64,000 bases of DNA from UBA11740 sp049273695 (GTDB taxonomy: Bacteria > Acidobacteriota > Blastocatellia > Pyrinomonadales > Pyrinomonadaceae), in NCBI GenBank assembly GCA_049273695.1, contig JBASRE010000051.1, positions 1-64,000 on the forward strand. The letters are read 5' to 3'. Shown here piece by piece: positions 25,699-33,303 of this stretch. Under the pieces are notes generated by a model. The model searched no databases. It saw only the letters and a program-made list of their open reading frames with translations, and had not been told where the DNA came from. Made by a program: the position numbers and the translations under genes. How positions within the stretch are numbered: the stretch's first letter is position 1; each line of letters starts with the position of its first letter.

Positions 25699-26361
25699 CT
25701 AGCGAGGTTTCAAATCCAGCAGGTGGCCCATCTTCTCTTTCTTGGTTCTGAGATAAGCCGTCGCGCGATCCGTCGCCGGGATTTCGATCGCCACGCGCTC
25801 AACAATTTCCAGGCCGGCGCCCTCCAAAGCCTTTAGCTTTCCCGGATTGTTTGAAAGCACCCGCACTTTGCACAGGCCGAGATCGAACAAGATTTCGGCG
25901 CACTGACGATACTCGCGAGCATCAACTGCGAGACCGAGCTGCTCGTTAGCCTCGACGGTGTCCGCGCCCTTGTCCTGAAGTTCGTACGCGCGAATCTTGT
26001 TGATAATGCCGATGCCCCGGCCTTCCTGCTGCTGATAAACGAGCGCGCCGCGCCCTTCCTCCTGGATCATCTGCATCGTCGTGTGCAGTTGTGGCCCGCA
26101 ATCGCATTTCGTCGATCCAAATACGTCGCCCGTCAGGCACTGCGAATGAATTCTCACCAGCGTCGGAACATCGGGGCGCAGATCGCCTTTGAAGATGACG
26201 ACAAATTCTTCGCTGCTGGTTTTCGACCGATAGCCGGCGATGTTGAACTCGCCCCAATCAGTCGGAAGGTTCGCGACCGCGACGCGCTCGACGGACAGGT
26301 CCGGCGGAGCGTTCGGACAAACCAGCGGTTCAACTGCGACAGGGGTTACGTTGCATCCCAT
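25699..26361 (-). CDS. ribA: GTP cyclohydrolase II
   Basis: Catalyses the first step of riboflavin synthesis: GTP to a diaminopyrimidine ribosyl phosphate, formate and pyrophosphate. The 220-residue product has the zinc motif CLTGDVFGSTKCDCG (~80-94), the QQEGRGIGI nucleotide loop (~116) and VRVLSNNPGK (~167). Length matches stand-alone RibA, not the RibBA fusion. The N-terminal ~30 residues are poorly conserved and an internal start is possible. A promoter is visible upstream: TTGTCG and TATAAT with an 18-bp spacer on the minus strand. I see no FMN riboswitch, and no other rib gene is in the window. Confidence 0.95.
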   Translation of the reverse strand: MGCNVTPVAVEPLVCPNAPPDLSVERVAVANLPTDWGEFNIAGYRSKTSSEEFVVIFKGDLRPDVPTLVRIHSQCLTGDVFGSTKCDCGPQLHTTMQMIQEEGRGALVYQQQEGRGIGIINKIRAYELQDKGADTVEANEQLGLAVDAREYRQCAEILFDLGLCKVRVLSNNPGKLKALEGAGLEIVERVAIEIPATDRATAYLRTKKEKMGHLLDLKPR

Positions 26362-26416
26362 TGAAAGCTTTGACCTCAGCGGCCCACCTCAGATTGATGT
26401 CAAATTTCTGACCTGA

Positions 26417-26446
26417 ATTATAGTGTTGTGCGTTGCAGACCGACAA
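26417..26446 (-). promoter_or_regulatory. sigma-70-type promoter of ribA
   Basis: TATAAT (26422-26417) with TTGTCG (26446-26441) and an 18-bp spacer on the minus strand. The -10 box is perfect; the -35 box matches at the TTG. The predicted leader is about 50 bases. Confidence 0.55.
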
Positions 26447-26526
26447 GGCGGGGTTTTCCTCAGGATTTAGCTGCAAATCAAACTATTGCTGCGCGACGAA
26501 CCGGCGCGATAAGATACCTGAGGCGT

Positions 26527-27552
26527 ATGAGGCCTGAGAACGCTGCCCGACTGAGCCGCCCACCGATGGAAGCGAATAGCGAACCCAATTCCGGACGTAC
26601 CGAATTAAGCACGACGCAAAGTGGCAAGCTTGGCGACTCGCACTCGAACCGTCGGCCCGCGCTCGTGTTTATGCGCGGCGAGTTGCTGGCGGTGCCGATT
26701 CCGTTGGAGCGAAGTGAAGTGACGCTGGGCCGCGCGCTCGACGCTGATGTCCGCATCAACGATAACGAGGCTTCCCGGTTGCATGCGCGCATCCGGACTG
26801 AACACGACGAGACGACCGGCGAGACTCGCTATCGGTTGATCGATCTCGGATCGACGAACGGCACGTTGCTCAACGGCAAGCCCATCGAAGAAGCCTTTCT
26901 CGAGGACGGCGACAAATTCGTCATCGGCGACCACCTGATTCGATTTGAAATGCTCGACGAAATCGATCGAGAGTTTCAGCAACAGATTCATCGCCTGCTG
27001 GTTCACGACGATCTAACCGGGCTGCTCACCAGCAAATCGTTCTTTTCTGAGTTGCGTCGCGAAGCCGCGCGTGCCGAAGCTGACAACAAACCGTTCTGCG
27101 TGCTGATGATGGATCTCGATCACTTCAAAGAAGTGAACGACACCTATGGCCACCTGGCCGGTAGCGAGACCTTGGAAGAAATGGGGACGGTCATCAAAAG
27201 TTCCCTCCGTGCGGGCGATGTAGGTGCGCGGTTTGGCGGCGAAGAATTCGCGGCGTTCCTGCTCGACGCTGATTATACGCAGGGCATGGTGGCGGCTGAG
27301 CGCGTGCGCGCGGCCATCGAAGAACACGAATTTCCCGCCGTCCGTCGCGGCAGCACTGAGGAACCGCGCACGCACCGGATGACGATTAGCATCGGAGTTG
27401 CGGCGTTCCCTAACGATGCCAGCGATCCAATCCAATTGGTCGAAAAAGCAGATTCCGCCCTCTACCGTGCGAAACGAAGCGGCCGCAATCGCGTGTGCGC
27501 GTACACCCCGGGCGCCAGGTCCCCCAGGAAATTAGTCCGCCCGCGACGGTGA
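26527..27552 (+). CDS. FHA-domain diguanylate cyclase
   Basis: The protein joins an FHA phosphothreonine-binding domain (~45-125, TLGRALDADVRI and LGSTNGTLLNG) to a GGDEF domain (~145-320). The active-site loop is intact as RFGGEEF and the inhibitory RxxD site (RAGD) lies exactly five residues before it, so it should make c-di-GMP and be feedback-inhibited. LTGLLTSKSF and LMMDLDHFKEVND are the usual substrate and metal loops. FHA input suggests control by a Ser/Thr kinase. It is cytoplasmic, with no membrane segment. The start at 26527 has GAGG close upstream; starts at 26428 and 26566 are in frame. Confidence 0.92.
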   Translation: MRPENAARLSRPPMEANSEPNSGRTELSTTQSGKLGDSHSNRRPALVFMRGELLAVPIPLERSEVTLGRALDADVRINDNEASRLHARIRTEHDETTGETRYRLIDLGSTNGTLLNGKPIEEAFLEDGDKFVIGDHLIRFEMLDEIDREFQQQIHRLLVHDDLTGLLTSKSFFSELRREAARAEADNKPFCVLMMDLDHFKEVNDTYGHLAGSETLEEMGTVIKSSLRAGDVGARFGGEEFAAFLLDADYTQGMVAAERVRAAIEEHEFPAVRRGSTEEPRTHRMTISIGVAAFPNDASDPIQLVEKADSALYRAKRSGRNRVCAYTPGARSPRKLVRPRR

Positions 27553-27585
27553 ATCGAGAATACTCTTCGTATACAATCAGCGATT

Positions 27586-28191
27586 GTGATGCGAATTTTC
27601 TCAATTGCCTTTGCGCTGGCTGTGTTCACAGTGGCGCTGACCGGCTGCCAATCGTCGGATCCGCATGCTGCGAGTCCGCCCAGTTCAGCGACGCCGAGCC
27701 CGAGCGCTTCAACGCCTAACGCGAGCCCGTCGCCGATCGCGCTAAAATCCAGAATCGATCCCTGCACGTTGCTCACGAGCGATGAGCTGAAGGAGGTGCA
27801 AAGCGAGGCTTTGCAAACCACTTTGCCTTCCGAGCGCGAGTATGGCCAATATTTCATCGCGCAGTGCTACTACCAACTGCCGACGATCACAAATTCCGTG
27901 GTCGTCAACGTGACAACCCCGAAAGAACGCGGGAAGTCTGTGAAGGAGTTTTGGCGAAGCACAAAGGCGGAAGCGGGACGCGGCAAGGAACCCGAAGAAA
28001 AGGAATCGCGCCCGGAAAAGATTTCCGGCGTTGGCGATGACGCCTATTGGGAGGCCAGCGGAATTGCCGGCGCCCTGTACGTCCTCAAGAAGGACGTGAT
28101 CCTTCGCATCAGTGTGGGCGGCGCGAGTGACATTAAAACCAAGTTGGAAAGATCCAAGACGCTCGCGCAGAAAGCCCTCGCGCGGCTTTAG
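27586..28191 (+). CDS. lipoprotein, DUF3558-like
   Basis: A 201-residue secreted lipoprotein. The signal peptide ends in the lipobox ALTGC (Cys at ~21). A low-complexity Ser/Pro/Ala linker follows (~22-52), then a globular domain starting with DPCTLLTSDEL, which resembles DUF3558-type lipoproteins, and containing a paired Cys (QCYY). GTG at 27586 and ATG at 27589 are adjacent starts. No enzymatic motif. Likely anchored in a membrane facing the periplasm; function unknown. Confidence 0.75.
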   Translation: MMRIFSIAFALAVFTVALTGCQSSDPHAASPPSSATPSPSASTPNASPSPIALKSRIDPCTLLTSDELKEVQSEALQTTLPSEREYGQYFIAQCYYQLPTITNSVVVNVTTPKERGKSVKEFWRSTKAEAGRGKEPEEKESRPEKISGVGDDAYWEASGIAGALYVLKKDVILRISVGGASDIKTKLERSKTLAQKALARL

Positions 28192-28230
28192 CTGCTGGTC
28201 GCTCCACATCCTTGCGGTGGCGGTTTTTCT

Positions 28231-28309
28231 GTAGCCCAGCGCTTCAGCGCTGGGTCAGCAGGTTGATATGAATTCCCAGCCGCTTTAGCGGCGGGCTATC
28301 GTGAATTCC
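28231..28309. repeat. inverted pair of REP-like hairpins (BIME-like)
   Basis: Hairpin 1 is CCCAGCGC-TTCA-GCGCTGGG (28235-28254). Hairpin 2 is CCC-A-GCCGC-TTTA-GCGGC-GGG (28275-28295). Read on opposite strands, both follow the pattern TAGCCC-stem-loop-GGG, so they are head-to-head copies of one REP type. GAATTCCC occurs on both sides of hairpin 2. The core differs from the REPs beside the transposase gene at 56 kb. Confidence 0.65.
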
Positions 28310-28321
28310 CGGAGGACTAAC

Positions 28322-28903
28322 ATGAAACGTCTGGCACTGGTCGCAACTCTGATTTGCTCGTTCGCCATCATTGTGGCCGCGCAACAATCCGAATCGCGCG
28401 TTGCCCTAAACCAACCCGCGACGGCCGTGGACATCGGCGGCACGCCCGCGATTGAAGCAACCTTGACGACTCAGGTGCTTAACGGCGCTGATGATTCGCC
28501 GGTCACAAATATCAAACTGGTCGTAAAGAACCTCGGCGGCGTCTTCTACACGTATGTGACGGGCTGGGCGACTTTCTATGATTCGGCAGGCGTGCGCTGC
28601 GGTGAGGGTCTGTTCAAAGTTGATGCATTGTCAGTTGGCGAATCGGCCGCGACCGACTCGCCGGGGTTGCGTCTGCGTTGCACGCCGGCGACCTGGCGGA
28701 TCGTTGCGACGAACCTGCTGACCCGAGCCGGGGATATCGCGAAACCGGGCGAATCAACTTCATCAAGCGAGGGTGAAAGACCAGCGCCGACAAACTTCGT
28801 CATCAGCATCGACGGCGAAGATTATCCGATTCAAGTCAACAACCCTATGGTGCTGCGGATTGCAAATCAAGATCGCAGAATTGTGCTCAAACAAATTCCG
28901 TAA
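28322..28903 (+). CDS. secreted protein, unknown function
   Basis: A 193-residue product with a signal peptide (MKRLALVATLICSFAIIVAA) and GGAGG seven bases before the ATG at 28322. The mature part is beta-rich: VTNIKLVVKNLGG, YVTGWATFYDSAG, FVISIDGEDYPI. That reads like a single Ig-like or beta-sandwich domain of a periplasmic protein. No known family is recognised. It follows a REP pair and converges with another secreted protein of unknown function at 28.9-29.6 kb. Confidence 0.65.
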   Translation: MKRLALVATLICSFAIIVAAQQSESRVALNQPATAVDIGGTPAIEATLTTQVLNGADDSPVTNIKLVVKNLGGVFYTYVTGWATFYDSAGVRCGEGLFKVDALSVGESAATDSPGLRLRCTPATWRIVATNLLTRAGDIAKPGESTSSSEGERPAPTNFVISIDGEDYPIQVNNPMVLRIANQDRRIVLKQIP

Positions 28904-28940
28904 CCCCGATAATGATGCTCGGTTTGGCGTGACTCTTGGG

Positions 28941-29633
28941 CTAATTAAGCGTGCGGCACATCTCGTTTGGTGACCACGGCGTGGCCATCGCTCGCTGATA
29001 CGCCGCTTTTATTTCGTTCGCATTCCAATCCTTGCGCATCCAGCTCTTCCCATCGGCGAATTCTACCCGATTGATGACCACCTTTTCTTGAAGCGAGTTT
29101 GCGGGATTTGCGGCGCTTACCGTCTCTCCCGGGCCCGACATTTCAAAAGCCTGTAACTCTTTGTCCTTGTCAGGTTTGATCTTGACCCCGCAAAGAAACT
29201 GACGCCGCGTGACGTTGCCGGGATTGGTTGCATCGATGAATTGATATTCCCAGAAAACGACCTCCACGGTCTGTTTGCCGGTGTTATGGAGTTTCACTTG
29301 ATAAGCAAAGCCGTCAACCGTGTTCTCTTTCTTCTGTGCGGACTGGGTAATCGCTTCCAACGCCTGCCCTCGGGCATCAAGCGTGTCCGCGTTTGGATCG
29401 CGCTTGCCGGCGGGATCATTAGCGCGCGCGTTGCGTTCAAGATTCTTGTCGGCTGTAGTTACGGCGCGTGACGGAACTGGCTTATCCGACTCCGACGCAC
29501 CACCTGCCTGACGGCTCCTGGACCATTTGAAAGTGAGCACCGCGATCTGGCTTCCGTCCGGCGGCGGGGTTGGCGGATTCTGAACCGGAAGAACCAGCAT
29601 CGCGAGCAGTGGAAGCAGGGAAAGAGTTTTCAT
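28941..29633 (-). CDS. secreted protein, unknown function
   Basis: A 230-residue product with a signal peptide (~1-18), a Pro-rich start to the mature chain (NPPTPPPDG) and a charged middle. A beta-rich C-terminal half contains FAYQVKLHNTGKQTVEVVFWEYQF and RRQFLCGVKI, suggesting an Ig-like fold. AGGGAA lies upstream of the ATG at 29633. It pairs convergently with the secreted protein at 28.3 kb, which has a similar 'NLGG/NTGK ... Y/F' strand pattern, so the two may be distantly related. No function can be assigned. Confidence 0.65.
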   Translation of the reverse strand: MKTLSLLPLLAMLVLPVQNPPTPPPDGSQIAVLTFKWSRSRQAGGASESDKPVPSRAVTTADKNLERNARANDPAGKRDPNADTLDARGQALEAITQSAQKKENTVDGFAYQVKLHNTGKQTVEVVFWEYQFIDATNPGNVTRRQFLCGVKIKPDKDKELQAFEMSGPGETVSAANPANSLQEKVVINRVEFADGKSWMRKDWNANEIKAAYQRAMATPWSPNEMCRTLN

Positions 29634-29725
29634 CAAAGTTCCCTCTCAATTTGGGTTTTCAGCGCCTGAGTTTCGACGCATTGTCCCTCTTGCGGGTCAC
29701 TTCATCAAGGTTTTTCGAGAGAGCT

Positions 29726-30997
29726 CTAAACTACCGATTGAGTCACTAAGGGCAACAACGCTGCGCCACGCGGCATGAGGTAACCCTTCGCGGTTGCGGG
29801 AATTTCCGCGAGAACTGATTCGATCGAAGGCGCCGGATGCATGCGCATGCGACGGATTTCGTCCTCGCTGAGGTGGGTGATGATATGAACGCGAAAGCGT
29901 TCCGTCTTCGTCAGCAAGGCCCAGGCGGTTTGTCCGTTTACTTCATACGCTTCACGCAGTCGTGTCTCCAGTGCGCGCGAATCTTCGGCTTCAAACCATT
30001 TCAGAAAGTCCGGCCGGCCCAATCCATCGCCACATTCGGCCAGCAAAACGATCGTGCCGCCATCAACGCACGCGTGCACAGCCATCTCGAGGGCTTTGTG
30101 CGCCTGGATCATGTTGATGTCGTAAGGCGCGCCGCCACAACTGACGATAACCACGTCACGCTTCTCAGGAATCCTTTGCGAGTGCGTCGCAGCGTATGCT
30201 TCGCAGGCCCGCTCGTGCGCGGTCCGCCAATGGCCGGCGAAGACTTGCTCGGGCCGACCGCGTTCATCAACGATAGTGTTGACGAGAAAGGCGGGATTGA
30301 TCATGGCCGCGACTCGGTCGCATTCCTCGCTGACCGCATTGCCTTTCAGCAAGCCCGAGCCGACGCCGGTGCGACGTCCACCGCGATCAAAGTCCAACGC
30401 CAGCAAGTGCGTCGCTTCGATTGTGCGCGCCGACGCGAGGCCGGGACAGATTGATTTGCGGCCCCCGGTAAATCCAGCGAAATAGTGAAACCCAACCGCA
30501 CCCGTCAAAATCACTTTCGAGAATTCCTGAAGTGCACTATTCACTTCGATGCGCGTCCCGTTGTCCGTCAATCCAATTTGAACGAGGTTCCGTTGATCCG
30601 CGGCATCGTGATCGATGGTGCGGATGCGCTGCGCAATGAAAGGCGTTAGCAACTCAGCCTTCTCATCGTCTCGCACCGGCCGATGAATTCCCGTCGCGAA
30701 AATAACGGCGATGTCGGAAGGCAAAACTCCGAACTGAATCAGACGTCGAACCAACAGATTGGTGATCTGGGCGCTGCCCGTGGCGCGCGTCGCATCGGAA
30801 GCGACAATTAGGACTGTGTCGCCGGCGTCGATTAGTTCCTCGAGCGGTGGTGAGTCGATCGGATTGTCGATTGCGTCGCCAATCTCGCCGTCGGTCAATG
30901 GGCGCGCGCGAGCGCCTGGAGCGAGCACCTCGAATCGCGCCGTGTCGTAGTCAAAGCTGATTGAATTGCGGCCGTAACCGAGTTGAATGGCTGGCAT
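29726..30997 (-). CDS. larA: LarA-type nickel-pincer racemase/epimerase
   Basis: A 423-residue enzyme of the lactate racemase family, which uses a covalently bound nickel pincer nucleotide to move hydride on 2-hydroxy acids. The characteristic residues are visible: His in ATGIHRP (~107), His and Lys in GFHYFAGFTGGRKSICPG (~172 and ~182, Lys carrying the cofactor) and His in ATHLLALD (~200). The family covers several 2-hydroxy-acid substrates, so D/L-lactate is only one option. No larB, larC or larE for cofactor synthesis lies in the window. A palindromic element ends 3 bp before the start codon and seems to have displaced a normal ribosome site. Confidence 0.85.
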   Translation of the reverse strand: MPAIQLGYGRNSISFDYDTARFEVLAPGARARPLTDGEIGDAIDNPIDSPPLEELIDAGDTVLIVASDATRATGSAQITNLLVRRLIQFGVLPSDIAVIFATGIHRPVRDDEKAELLTPFIAQRIRTIDHDAADQRNLVQIGLTDNGTRIEVNSALQEFSKVILTGAVGFHYFAGFTGGRKSICPGLASARTIEATHLLALDFDRGGRRTGVGSGLLKGNAVSEECDRVAAMINPAFLVNTIVDERGRPEQVFAGHWRTAHERACEAYAATHSQRIPEKRDVVIVSCGGAPYDINMIQAHKALEMAVHACVDGGTIVLLAECGDGLGRPDFLKWFEAEDSRALETRLREAYEVNGQTAWALLTKTERFRVHIITHLSEDEIRRMRMHPAPSIESVLAEIPATAKGYLMPRGAALLPLVTQSVV

Positions 30998-31000
30998 AGA

Positions 31001-31101
31001 TTTGGAGTGCGCCGGCAGAGCGAAGTGACGACGGCGCTTTCAGTTCCTATGGCCGACCGCATAAATCCAAAGCGGTGTCGCGCTTGCCACCGCACTCCAA
31101 A
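31001..31101. repeat. palindromic intergenic element, copy 1
   Basis: A 101-bp element bounded by TTTGGAGTGCGCCGGCAG and, inverted, CTTGCCACCGCACTCCAAA. Inner inverted segments are GACGACGGCGCTTT (31027-31040) and ATCCAAAGCGGTGTCG (31065-31080). It sits directly before the larA-like start. Related copies flank the RNase E/G gene. Confidence 0.7.
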
Positions 31102-31124
31102 GCTGGCTTCGCTCGCGGGCGCTC

Positions 31125-32087
31125 CTACTCTCGTTCCGATCTAAAACAGGCTGTGCCGGCGTGACAGAAGTGAAAGGTGTCGTCTTCGAAGTCGGGCGTT
31201 TCCATTTGCAACGTCAGGTGATCGACGCCGAAACGATCGTGTAGTTTGGTCCGCAATTCTTTCAACAGCACCGCCTGTGAAATCGCATGAGCGTGGATGA
31301 CATGGGCACTCAACGCATCGCGACCGGAAGTTATTGTCCAAATGTGCAGATCGTGAACGTCTGAGACTCCGTCCGTTTCCAAAATGGCGTCTTCGACGGC
31401 GGCGAGACTAATGTGGGCCGGCGTTCCTTCCAGCAGAATGTTTGTCGCTTCGCGGATCAAGTGCCACGAACTCCACACGATGAGCAGCCCAATCAGCATG
31501 CCGATGAGCGCATCAGCCGCGTACCACCCTGACAGAGTGATGATGAAGCCGGCGACAATCGCACCGACAGAACCCAGCGCGTCGCTCATGATGTGGAGCC
31601 ACGCGCCTCGCACGTTCAAATCGTCATGACGTTCGCTGTGCAGCAGCCGCGCGCAGATCAGATTGATCAAGAGGCCCCCGGCCGCTACTGCAGTCATTAC
31701 TCCGCTGCGCACCGGCGTCGGCGCAAACCAACGCACGTAGGCTTCGTAAAAAATGAACAGCGCAATAAGAACCAGGGCCACGCCATTGATGAACGCCGCG
31801 AGGATTTCGAGCCGGTGATATCCAAAAGTCTTTCCGGGCGTCGCCGGGCGCGAGCCAAACCAGACGGCCGTCAAGGCGAGCGTCAGCGCGGCGACGTCGG
31901 CGAGCATGTGGCCCGCGTCCGCCATCAAAGCCAGCGATCCGGTCCACCAGCCACCCACCGCTTCAGCGACCATATATATCGCCGTCAGCAGGGTCACCGT
32001 GACGAGTCGCCGGCGGCTGGTCTGCGCGCGGCCATGACGATGCGCATGATCAGCGTGATGATGGTGATGAGAAGTCACCGCACTCAT
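31125..32087 (-). CDS. CDF-family zinc/heavy-metal exporter
   Basis: An inner-membrane H+/metal antiporter of 320 residues with six predicted helices and a C-terminal cytoplasmic domain (~220-305). The metal site is visible as HxxxD in TM2 (DAGHMLAD, ~58) and HxxxD in TM5 (HIMSDALGS, ~165), the pattern of Zn2+/Cd2+-type members (ZitB/CzcD/ZnT). The N-terminus is His-rich (HHHHHADHAHRHG), typical of zinc binding. It is monocistronic as far as can be seen and divergent from the GT9 gene. Confidence 0.93.
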   Translation of the reverse strand: MSAVTSHHHHHADHAHRHGRAQTSRRRLVTVTLLTAIYMVAEAVGGWWTGSLALMADAGHMLADVAALTLALTAVWFGSRPATPGKTFGYHRLEILAAFINGVALVLIALFIFYEAYVRWFAPTPVRSGVMTAVAAGGLLINLICARLLHSERHDDLNVRGAWLHIMSDALGSVGAIVAGFIITLSGWYAADALIGMLIGLLIVWSSWHLIREATNILLEGTPAHISLAAVEDAILETDGVSDVHDLHIWTITSGRDALSAHVIHAHAISQAVLLKELRTKLHDRFGVDHLTLQMETPDFEDDTFHFCHAGTACFRSERE

Positions 32088-32239
32088 TTCTGCACCAGAT
32101 TAGCAGATCGATTTGCAGCGGCAAACGGCGACCTCTTGGGGAACTGCCTGGGCGTGCTTACCGCGGAAAACCGTCAGGATGCTAGAATCCTCAACCTTGC
32201 GAGTCGTCAAGTTTTACGACCGTAATCTGAAGTGCGCTA

Positions 32240-33271
32240 ATGAGTTTTAATCCTCGCAGCATTCTAGTCATTGATTTCGGCCAGCTCGGCGACGTCGTCA
32301 TGAGCCTGCCGGCGTTGAGCGCCATCCGTACGCGGTTCCCTGACGCGCGCATTACAGTTGCGGCCGGCAAGCCGAGCTCGGAGATCGTTGAGCTGTCGGG
32401 CTATGCCGATGAAATCATCACCGTCGATCGCGTTGCGCTGCGCGATGGATTCAAGCCGCTTTCAATCCTGCGCATCTTTCAGGTTGTTCAGGATGTGCGC
32501 CGGCGGCAATTCGACTTTGTCATCGACCTTCATAGTTTTTCCGAAACCAACTTGATGGGATTTCTCTCCGGCGCGTCCAAGCGTCTGTTCGCGCGACGGC
32601 CGGGTCGATCGTGGGATTTTCTCGCGAACTTTAATCCGAAGCCGCCGATCGATCGCAACGATCCGGATCAACACCTGGTCGATCGATACCTGGACGTGCT
32701 GAAGCCGCTTGGAATTACCGACGCGCCGCGAATCCCGAAAATCAAACCACGGTCGCAGGACTATGCCGCGATAGATTCCCTACTGCGGAAAGCTAAGGCC
32801 GAATCCGGGACACCGCTGGTGGGACTGTTTCCCGGCGCGGGCCATCCGGGCAGATGCTGGCCGCTCGATCGATGGGCCGGGCTGGCCGATTTTCTGATCC
32901 GAAACGATAGTGTGCGTCCGCTCGTCTTTATTGGACCGGAAGAGCGCACGGTTGCTCAGGACATGCGTCGTCAATTTCCGACGTCGAGTGTTTTTCTCGA
33001 GAAGCTGTCCATCGGGGAACTAGCCGCGGCCCAATCGCGTCTGGCGGTGTTTGTTTCAAATGATACGGGTCCGGTGCATATCGCGGCTGCCGTCGGCGCT
33101 CCAATCGTGGTTTTGATCGGCAGAACGACGCGGCACGCTTACATTCCGTTGGCGACTGCGGAACGCCTCATCTTCAGCTCCGGGGTCCACACGATCGGCG
33201 TCGAGGAAGTTTACGGCGCAACGCACGAACTATTTTCGGCGGGCCGCATGGCGACGCTGTTCGCTAGTTAG
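32240..33271 (+). CDS. glycosyltransferase family 9 (heptosyltransferase-like)
   Basis: A 343-residue cytoplasmic GT-B enzyme of the ADP-heptose:LPS heptosyltransferase family. ILVIDFGQLGDVVMSLPAL opens the N-terminal domain (residues ~8-26), GLFPGAGHPGRCWP (~190) and the donor-site loop VSNDTGPVHIAAAVG (~272) the C-terminal one. This suggests a role in assembling outer-membrane lipopolysaccharide core or a related glycolipid. It lies 32 bp before dacB on the same strand, so both may be envelope-biogenesis genes of one transcript. The precise acceptor is not known. Confidence 0.92.
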   Translation: MSFNPRSILVIDFGQLGDVVMSLPALSAIRTRFPDARITVAAGKPSSEIVELSGYADEIITVDRVALRDGFKPLSILRIFQVVQDVRRRQFDFVIDLHSFSETNLMGFLSGASKRLFARRPGRSWDFLANFNPKPPIDRNDPDQHLVDRYLDVLKPLGITDAPRIPKIKPRSQDYAAIDSLLRKAKAESGTPLVGLFPGAGHPGRCWPLDRWAGLADFLIRNDSVRPLVFIGPEERTVAQDMRRQFPTSSVFLEKLSIGELAAAQSRLAVFVSNDTGPVHIAAAVGAPIVVLIGRTTRHAYIPLATAERLIFSSGVHTIGVEEVYGATHELFSAGRMATLFAS

Positions 33272-33303
33272 AAGTAACCGAACCTTTTTCGAATGTCTTG
33301 AGA

